A stretch of DNA of 64,000 bases from Candidatus Accumulibacter sp. ACC003 (GTDB lineage Bacteria; Pseudomonadota; Gammaproteobacteria; Burkholderiales; Rhodocyclaceae): NCBI RefSeq assembly GCF_907163085.1, contig NZ_CAJQTX010000004.1:390956-454955 (forward strand). Direction: 5' to 3'. Positions 58,331 through 64,000 of this stretch are shown piece after piece. The notes beneath the pieces are model-generated. The model ran no database searches. It was not told where the DNA came from and saw nothing but the letters and a program-made list of their open reading frames with translations. A program made the translations under genes and the position numbers. The first letter of the stretch is position 1. Every line of letters begins with the position of its first letter.

Positions 58331-59494
58331 TCAGGTCAGAGCGTAGCTGCGCAAGCGCATCGACAGCTCGTGCAGTTGCCGGACTCCCGAGTTCTCGGCG
58401 CGCTCGCACCAGTCCTGCAAGGTCTTCAGCAGGTGTTCACGCGAGGCATTCGAGCGCTCCCAGATCGCCAGCAGTTCCTGGCGCATGGCGTAGAGCGTAT
58501 GCAGCGCACGGCTTTCGCCGCGCAGCAACTCGAGTCGTCCGCGCAATTCGTGCGGCACGGCGCGCGCGTCCTCAGCCAACCAGGGCTTCAGTCCCTTGAA
58601 GCGATTGCTGTCGTGGCGCTGGTCGAGTTCCTCGCGATACGCTTGTTTCAGCGACTGCGTGTAGCGCGACAGGACGTCGTAGCGATTGACGATCACCGCC
58701 TGCAAGGTGTCGAAGTCGACCACCGGGCGCAGCGTGCCGAGGCGGGGTCTGGGCGCGACCTTTTTGACCGTCGCCAGCCCCAGCGCTGCCAGGGTGCGGA
58801 TGTAAAGCCAGCCGATATCGAACTCGTACCAACGATACGACAAGCGCGCCGAGGTTGGAAAGGCGTGATGGTTGTTATGCAGTTCCTCGCCACCGATGAG
58901 GATGCCGAGAGGCGAGATATTGGTGCTGGCGTCGGCGGTGCCGAAGTTCCGGTAGCCCCAGAAATGCCCGAGCCCGTTGATCACGCCGGCCGCCCAGAAC
59001 GGAATCCAGGCGACTTGCGCGAACCACAGCAGCGGCCCGGCCAGGACGCCGAAGACGGCGACGTCGATGGCCAGCAGAATGACCACGCCGAGCTTGTGCC
59101 ACGGCGTGTAGAGATGATTCTCGAGCCAGTCGTTCGGTGTGCCGTGGCCGTAGCGCTGCAGCGTCTCGTCGTTGCGCGCTTCACGGACGTAGAGAAAAAC
59201 CCCCGCCCAGAGGACCCGGTGGATGCCGTAGACCTGCGGGCTGTGCGGATCCTCGGCGGTTTCACACTTGGCGTGATGCTTGCGATGGATCGACGCCCAC
59301 TCTTTGGTGACCATGCCGGTGGTCAGCCACAGCCAGAAACGAAAGAAATGTGCGACCACTGGGTGCAGGTCGAGGGAGCGATGCGCCTGATGCCGGTGTA
59401 GAAAGATAGTGACCGCGGCGATGGTCACGTGCGTCAAAGCGAGCATTGCCAGGACGTAGGCCCACCAAGGCCAATCGACTATTCCAGCGTACAT
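58331..59494 (-). CDS. Fatty acid desaturase
   Basis: A membrane desaturase of 387 residues. The three His boxes are HRHQAHRSLD, HRKHHAKCE and HNNHHAFP, set among hydrophobic helices. It inserts a double bond into acyl chains, probably at delta-9 by family resemblance. The C-terminal 130 residues after the last box are soluble and helical (ALHTLYAMRQELLAIWERSN), a tail that betaproteobacterial desaturases often share and that resembles transposase ends. Confidence 0.9.
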   Translation of the reverse strand: MYAGIVDWPWWAYVLAMLALTHVTIAAVTIFLHRHQAHRSLDLHPVVAHFFRFWLWLTTGMVTKEWASIHRKHHAKCETAEDPHSPQVYGIHRVLWAGVFLYVREARNDETLQRYGHGTPNDWLENHLYTPWHKLGVVILLAIDVAVFGVLAGPLLWFAQVAWIPFWAAGVINGLGHFWGYRNFGTADASTNISPLGILIGGEELHNNHHAFPTSARLSYRWYEFDIGWLYIRTLAALGLATVKKVAPRPRLGTLRPVVDFDTLQAVIVNRYDVLSRYTQSLKQAYREELDQRHDSNRFKGLKPWLAEDARAVPHELRGRLELLRGESRALHTLYAMRQELLAIWERSNASREHLLKTLQDWCERAENSGVRQLHELSMRLRSYALT

Positions 59495-59675
59495 GGGTCA
59501 CTCTCAAAAGATCGAACCGTTGATTCTAAGGCAATCGCCGCGTCGCGCCAAACGGCGCTTGCCCACTGCAGCGGCAGGGGTTGCTGGTAGAGATCGCTGT
59601 CGGCCGCCGATCGATCGCTGATGGATTGCCGTCGCGCACGTTTGTCGGCTACGCACAACCCGCTATCATTGGGCC

Positions 59676-60398
59676 ATGAAGACACGAATTCTGTTGGTCG
59701 AGGACGACGAGCGCCTCGCTGAGCTGACCGCCGAGTACCTGCGCAAGAACGACATGGAAGTCATGATCGAGGCGCATGGCAAGGTCGCCGAGGCGCGCAT
59801 CATCGATGAGCGGCCCGACCTGGTGATTCTCGACGTCATGCTGCCGGGCAAGGACGGCTTCGAGATTTGCCGTGCCGTGCGCGCACGCTATAGCGGCGTG
59901 ATCCTGATGCTCACCGCGCGGGACGAGGACTTCGATCAGATCCTCGGGCTTGAACTGGGTGCCGATGATTACATCGCCAAGCCGGTACAGCCACGGCTCT
60001 TGTTGGCGCGAATCAAGGCATTGCTGCGGCGTTCGCCGACGATGCCGAGCGCGGTTGCCGGCGACAACCGGGCAGCGAGCAGTCCGGCTGAACTGGCCTT
60101 CGGCAGCTTCCGCATCAGCCAGTCGACGCGCAGCACGTATCTTGGCAAGGACGGCATCGACCTGACCACCGCCGAATTCGACCTGCTATGGCTGCTCGCG
60201 CGCCACGCCGGCAGCGTCCTGTCACGCGACGACCTGCTCCAGGAACTACGCGGAATCGGTTTCGACGGGCTCGACCGCTCGATCGACGCGCGCATTTCGC
60301 GTCTGCGCCGCAAGCTCGGTGACGACCCCGAGAATCCAACGCGGATCAAGACGGTACGCGGCAAGGGCTACCTGTTCAGCAAGCATGACTGGCAATAG
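59676..60398 (+). CDS. OmpR-family response regulator (RstA-like)
   Basis: A 240-residue response regulator. The phosphoacceptor Asp is in DLVILDVMLPGKDG with DD near the start (LLVEDDERL) and Lys in YIAKPVQ. The C-terminal winged helix has TTAEFDLLWLLARHAGSVLS and VRGKGYLFSKHDW. It overlaps the kinase gene by 14 bases. The likeness to RstA is by sequence feel and gene order. Confidence 0.92.
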   Translation: MKTRILLVEDDERLAELTAEYLRKNDMEVMIEAHGKVAEARIIDERPDLVILDVMLPGKDGFEICRAVRARYSGVILMLTARDEDFDQILGLELGADDYIAKPVQPRLLLARIKALLRRSPTMPSAVAGDNRAASSPAELAFGSFRISQSTRSTYLGKDGIDLTTAEFDLLWLLARHAGSVLSRDDLLQELRGIGFDGLDRSIDARISRLRRKLGDDPENPTRIKTVRGKGYLFSKHDWQ

Positions 60399-61791
60399 CC
60401 GCAAGCTGTTCTCGATCCTCGCGCCGTACACGCCGGCGCCATGGCGCGAGCGCTACAGCCTGTCGCGGCTGTTCTTCAACTTCTACCTGCTGGTCATGGG
60501 GTCGTTCGTGGCCATCGCGATCTTCGCCGACTTCGTTATTTCGACGGCGGTCAAGGGCATCACCGACGACTACACCAGCCGCTTCATGCACGGCACCATC
60601 GTCCTGATCGAAGACGAACTGTTCCGCAAGCCACGCTCGAAGTGGCCGCAGACGATTGAGGCGCTGGACCAGAAGTTTGCCTACAAGCTTGATATCGTCG
60701 ATCGCTGGACCTTGAAACTGCCGCCCAAGCAGGCCGAAAAGCTCGACAACGGCGAACTGGCCATCGACGCCCAGGGCGACGTCCTCTATCACCGTCTCAA
60801 GCAGACGCCGCAGGTCCTGATCGTCGGGCCGATCTCTCCCGATCGCAATCCGGAGTACCACCGCGGCCTGCCGCTCGATCTGCGCATCAGCCTGCTGACC
60901 TGGAGTCTGATCGGCGTCTGCCTGGCGATCGTCGTCTGGCTGTGGGTGCACCCGGTGTGGAGAGACCTGGAAGCGATGCGGCAGACCGCTCGCGCGCTCG
61001 GTGAAGGGCTGTTCGAAGCGCGCGCGCCAAGCATGCGCAGCAGCGCTTTCGGACCCCTCGCGGAGACGCTGAACGGCATGGCTGAACGAATTCAGCGATT
61101 GATCGCGACGCAAAAGGAGTTGTCGAGCGCGATTTCGCACGAGTTGCGCACGCCGATCGCGCGCATCCGTTTCGCGCTCGAAATGCTGGCCGAATCAGAC
61201 GTGCCGGCTGAGCGCGAGCGTCTATGGCGCTTGACGGAAGGCGATCTCGAAGAGCTCGACGGCTTGATCGACGCCAGTCTGACCTACGCCCGATTCGGCC
61301 GCGAGCAGCCTGACCTCCAGCTCACCGCCGTCGACCTGGCGCCGTGGCTCGAAGAACAGGTCGAAGCGTCGCGTCTGTTGGGCCGCGAGCTCGAGCTGCA
61401 GGTCGACACCGCCGCCCTGCCGTCGATGTTGTACGTCGAGCTTGATCGCCGGACGATGCCGCACGCCATCACCAACCTGCTGCGCAATGCCATGAAGTAC
61501 GCCAAGGCGAAGATCCGGGTCAGCGTCGAAGTCGTCGGCGACGACATTCGTCTGCACGTCGATGACGACGGGATCGGCATCCCGGCGGACGAGCGCGAAC
61601 GCATCTTTTCGCCGTTCACCCGCCTCGACCGGTCGCGCGATCGGGCCACCGGCGGTTACGGTCTCGGGCTGGCGATCGTGCAACTGGTCCTCGAACAACA
61701 TCATGGCGACGCCAGCGCCGATGAGTCGCCGCTCGGCGGCGCGCGCTTCACGCTCAGCTGGCCGCTGTCACAGAGCGTCACCGAAAGCTGA
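60385..61791 (+). CDS. Sensor histidine kinase (RstB-like)
   Basis: A 468-residue kinase with two membrane helices (residues 30-50 and around 175) around a periplasmic domain, then a HAMP domain, HisKA (SSAISHELRTPIARIRFALE) and HATPase motifs (LLRNAMKYAKAKI, VDDDGIGIPADERER, GGYGLGLAIVQL). The ATG at 60385 lies inside the end of the regulator gene. The frame is open further upstream but without support. Confidence 0.92.
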   Translation: MTGNSRKLFSILAPYTPAPWRERYSLSRLFFNFYLLVMGSFVAIAIFADFVISTAVKGITDDYTSRFMHGTIVLIEDELFRKPRSKWPQTIEALDQKFAYKLDIVDRWTLKLPPKQAEKLDNGELAIDAQGDVLYHRLKQTPQVLIVGPISPDRNPEYHRGLPLDLRISLLTWSLIGVCLAIVVWLWVHPVWRDLEAMRQTARALGEGLFEARAPSMRSSAFGPLAETLNGMAERIQRLIATQKELSSAISHELRTPIARIRFALEMLAESDVPAERERLWRLTEGDLEELDGLIDASLTYARFGREQPDLQLTAVDLAPWLEEQVEASRLLGRELELQVDTAALPSMLYVELDRRTMPHAITNLLRNAMKYAKAKIRVSVEVVGDDIRLHVDDDGIGIPADERERIFSPFTRLDRSRDRATGGYGLGLAIVQLVLEQHHGDASADESPLGGARFTLSWPLSQSVTES

Positions 61792-61868
61792 CGCAATCGC
61801 TGCAGACGGACTTGCGCGTCACCTCTATCATCGCCCGCTGTCCCAAAGAACAATAATGGAGGAAGACG

Positions 61869-62027
61869 ATGAGCGAATTTACAAGGACTTGCGAGCAGTT
61901 TCTGGCTGCCACCCGCGAACATTTCTTTGCTGCTGACGACATCGTCAGCGCGCACCAGCGCGCGGGTGATGACGCCTGCGAAGGCGCCAGCGGCGATCCA
62001 TCACACCGCGCGCACGCCGGCAGCTGA
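61869..62027 (+). CDS. Possible small protein, 52 residues
   Basis: A short frame starting MSEFTRTCEQFLAATREHFF with a strong GGAGGAAG eight bases before its ATG. The first 40 residues are amphipathic-helical. A stop follows, and a membrane-like coding segment appears soon after in another frame. The two could be one gene with a frameshift. No family is recognised. Confidence 0.4.
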   Translation: MSEFTRTCEQFLAATREHFFAADDIVSAHQRAGDDACEGASGDPSHRAHAGS

Positions 62028-62032
62028 GCGTT

Positions 62033-62221
62033 TTGGCGGAACCGCCCGTCTCCTTTCCAGCGGCCGAGGGTGTTGGGATCTTTGTTGGCATCGTTGCTTG
62101 GGACGTTCTCAGCGTCGGCGAGACGGAGCTGCTCAAGGCGCTGCTGATCGCCGCCGCCAGCACGCTGGTTTGGTACGGCGCGCGTCACTGGCGGACGGCC
62201 AATCGCCGCAAGCGTGACTGA
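62033..62221 (+). CDS. Possible small membrane protein fragment
   Basis: A 62-codon frame with a hydrophobic helix (LLKALLIAAASTLVWYGARH) and a basic end. It starts only at TTG without a clear ribosome binding site. It may be the C-terminal end of the gene starting at 61869, displaced by a frameshift. Confidence 0.3.
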   Translation: MAEPPVSFPAAEGVGIFVGIVAWDVLSVGETELLKALLIAAASTLVWYGARHWRTANRRKRD

Positions 62222-62304
62222 TGGGCCGGTGATGGCGAAGCTGGAATCGCGCGCAGGCGCTGCTGCTGTTTTTTTGCCGTCAATGACGTCGCGCTTGGTG
62301 GTGG

Positions 62305-62486
62305 ATGGTGGCCGGAACCTGGTACTTCTACCCGGCACGCCGTGAACCGTATCCGGATCCGCAGCCGCCGCCGCTGGTCGTGATTCCCGGGCAGGGCGCG
62401 CCAGCGCAGTACTGGTACTACTGCCAAAATCCCGCCGCCTACTATATTCCTACCTTGCTGGCTGTCTCCCTGCCGGGATCTACATC
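62305..62486 (+). pseudogene. Pro/Tyr-rich envelope-type protein, truncated by an ISAs1 element
   Basis: The frame reads YPARREPYPDPQPPPLVVIP then QYWYYCQNPAAYY, a pattern of small betaproteobacterial lipoprotein-like proteins with a YWYYC motif. The expected signal peptide is missing, and the coding pattern changes frame after AAYY. The IS begins at 62487. A repeat of the last 65 bases appears after the IS, followed by what looks like the degraded end (YLAGCLPAG in another frame). Confidence 0.55.
62422..62486 (+). repeat. 65-bp direct repeat, left copy
   Basis: The 65 bases ending at the left border of the ISAs1 element recur with one mismatch immediately after its right border (63771-63835). 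The copy starts TGCCAAAATCCCGCCG and ends GGGATCTACATC. Confidence 0.95.
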
Positions 62487-63770
62487 CAGTGCCTCCGCAC
62501 TCGGATAGCATAGTGCTTGTTGTCATACTCGATCAGCGGAAAATCGTTAACATTCATGGGCTTATGACAACCACTTGTAAACCCTGTTGAAATCAGGTCT
62601 ACTCTCGTCTTTTGGACAACCGAAATGACTGTGACGACGGGAGTGAGCCTGATGTGCTGCTTGAGGGAAGTGGACGACCCGCGCAGACCCAGCAACGGGA
62701 CGCTGCATGACTTCCAGGAGATTTTGGTGATTGCCATGGCAGGGGCACTCTCGGATTGTGACACCATCGAAGACATCGCCTACTGGGGGCGCCGGAAAGA
62801 AAAATGGCTGCGTGAATTCCTGGTGCTCAAGAACGGGGTTCCCTCCACGGAGACGTTTCTGCGGGTGTTCCGAGCGCTTGACCCGAAGCAATTTGAGGTC
62901 GCGTTTCGCCGCTGGGTGGCCGGGGTGGTCGGCGCCTTGCGAGGCAGCGTCGCGTTCGATGGCAAGACGGTGCGAGGTTCCGGCAGTGGTGGCGAAACCG
63001 CGATTCACATGGTCAGCGCCTTCGCTACGGAATTGGGTATTGTCCTCGGTCAGGAAAAGGTCGCCAGCAAGAGTAATGAGATCACCGCCATCCCGGAACT
63101 GCTCAAGGCACTGTATATCAATGGGTTGCTGGTCACCATCGACGCCATGGGCTGCCAGAAAACTATCGCCCGGCAGATCACGGATCAAGGCGGCGACTAC
63201 CTGCTGGCGGTCAAAGGCAACCAGCCGACGTTGCTGGAAGCCATCGAGACCGAGTTCATCGACCAGTATCAATCCGAGGCCGTTGATCGCCACCGTCAGG
63301 CCCGCAAGTCCCATGGTCGAATCGTCGGACAGATCGCCTCGGTCTTGCCTGCGCAAGGACTCGTTGATCTGGCCGATTGGCCGAAGTGCCAGACGATCGG
63401 CCTGGTCGACTCCCTGCGCAAGGTTGGCGACAAGGAATCGAACTTCGAGCGACGCTACTACATCAGTTCTCGTGCCTTGACCGCCGAAGAGCTGGCGGCC
63501 GCGGTGCGAGGCCATTGGGGCGTAGAAAACCGCCTTCACTGGGTGCTCGACGTCAGCTTTCGTGAAGATGCCAGCACTGTACGCAAGGATAACGCCCCAC
63601 AGAACCTCTCCCTCTTGAAGAAAATCGTTCTCAACCTGATTCGTCTGGATACGACCGACAAGACTAAAGCCAGCTTACGCTTGAAGCGCAAAGGAGCTGC
63701 TTGGGATGACGATGTCCGGATGACGATGCTGGGCCTCACACCGCTATGACAGCCGAGTGCGGAGGCCCTG
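62487..63770 (+). mobile_element. ISAs1-family element, 1284 bp
   Basis: The ends are imperfect inverted repeats starting CAGTGCCTCCGCACTCGG (left) and CAGGGCCTCCGCACTCGG (right, complement), then CATAG. One intact transposase is present. The flanks carry a 65-bp direct repeat instead of the usual 8-10 bp duplication. Confidence 0.94.
62625..63749 (+). CDS. ISAs1-family transposase
   Basis: A 374-residue DDE transposase. The N-terminal DDE_Tnp_1-associated region has CLREVDDPRRPSNGTLHD. Acidic residues are in VAFDGKTVRGSG, LLVTIDAMGCQKT and HWGVENRLHWVLDV. It is full length and lacks frameshifts, unlike the remnant near 3.9 kb and the DruA fusion at 52.6-54.4 kb. Confidence 0.95.
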   Translation: MTVTTGVSLMCCLREVDDPRRPSNGTLHDFQEILVIAMAGALSDCDTIEDIAYWGRRKEKWLREFLVLKNGVPSTETFLRVFRALDPKQFEVAFRRWVAGVVGALRGSVAFDGKTVRGSGSGGETAIHMVSAFATELGIVLGQEKVASKSNEITAIPELLKALYINGLLVTIDAMGCQKTIARQITDQGGDYLLAVKGNQPTLLEAIETEFIDQYQSEAVDRHRQARKSHGRIVGQIASVLPAQGLVDLADWPKCQTIGLVDSLRKVGDKESNFERRYYISSRALTAEELAAAVRGHWGVENRLHWVLDVSFREDASTVRKDNAPQNLSLLKKIVLNLIRLDTTDKTKASLRLKRKGAAWDDDVRMTMLGLTPL

Positions 63771-63835
63771 TGCCAAAATCCCGCCGCCTACTATATTCCT
63801 ACCTTGCCGGCTGTCTCCCTGCCGGGATCTACATC
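63771..63835 (+). repeat. 65-bp direct repeat, right copy
   Basis: This is the second copy of the 65-base sequence next to the ISAs1 element, differing by one base (CCGGCT here, CTGGCT on the left). It starts at the first base after the IS. Confidence 0.95.
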
Positions 63836-63860
63836 TTCCTGCTCCATGCCGGGCCTTGGC

Positions 63861-64000
63861 CTAGCGCAGACCACCCTGTTGCAGGCCGCGCGTCAGCGCT
63901 GTGCAGTGTTCAGCTTTCAGATGAATATCGCGCTGCGGGAAGGGAATCACGATATTGTTTTCCTTGAATAATTCCCAGATATGGTAATAAATGGCACTCT
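63861..64000 (-). CDS. MscS-family mechanosensitive channel, C-terminal end (5' part outside window)
   Basis: The minus strand reads YHIWELFKENNIVIPFPQRD then IHLK and ends in a TAG at 63861-63863. The IPFPQRDIHLK segment is the hallmark C-terminus of MscS channels, which release solutes on osmotic downshock. Only 46 codons are in the window. Confidence 0.8.
   Translation of the reverse strand, partial: SAIYYHIWELFKENNIVIPFPQRDIHLKAEHCTALTRGLQQGGLR

Overview
The window is about 64 kb of high-GC DNA from a betaproteobacterium, probably from the Rhodocyclales (Accumulibacter-like). This rests on the gene order lolB-ispE-tRNA-Gln-prs-rplY-pth-ychF, on the families present and on codon use. It is inference, because no database search was possible.

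There are two very different halves. Positions 1-36.3 kb are an accessory region. It opens with a few single genes on the minus strand (methyltransferase, DJ-1/PfpI, carboxymuconolactone decarboxylase-like, NTF2-like). A large type I restriction-modification cassette follows at 4.9-30.5 kb: hsdM, a YhcG/DUF1016 nuclease, a 101-aa protein, hsdS, an AlbA_2/Schlafen ATPase and hsdR. The cassette is torn apart by mobile elements. An IS4-family IS sits in the DUF1016 gene. An IS91-like and an IS110-family element sit side by side in the AlbA_2 gene. A four-gene Tn7/Tn5053-like transposon sits in the 5' part of hsdR. An IS21-family element with a ParB-like gene sits in its 3' part and itself carries a nested 2.4-kb IS. 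The junctions can be read exactly for the IS4, Tn, IS21 and nested elements. Removing the inserts and one target duplication restores continuous reading frames: DUF1016 375 aa, AlbA_2 about 496 aa, hsdR 1018 aa. An IS3-family element follows, then a two-gene toxin-antitoxin-like locus (regulator plus AbiEii-type nucleotidyltransferase) whose toxin gene is split by an IS66-family element. A fused scrap of a second hsdR lies at 36.1 kb.

Positions 36.3-64 kb are mainly chromosomal housekeeping: cytochrome c, ychF, pth, rplY, prs, tRNA-Gln, ispE, lolB, a TPR protein, mutM, a dynamin-like GTPase, miaA, mutL, coaBC, dut, dsbB, a fatty acid desaturase and an RstA/RstB-like two-component pair. Two IS events break this half. 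An ISAs1-family element with a DruA (DUF4338) domain splits a hybrid sensor kinase that follows a PstS-like binding protein. A second ISAs1 element near 62.5 kb is flanked by 65-bp direct repeats, far longer than a normal target duplication. The window ends inside an MscS-type channel gene.

The most notable observations are the reconstructable RM cassette used repeatedly as an insertion target, DruA-like domains carried by two unrelated transposons, the 65-bp repeats, a possible IS110 bridge RNA, and a 24-bp perfect palindrome in front of the AbiEii-type locus.
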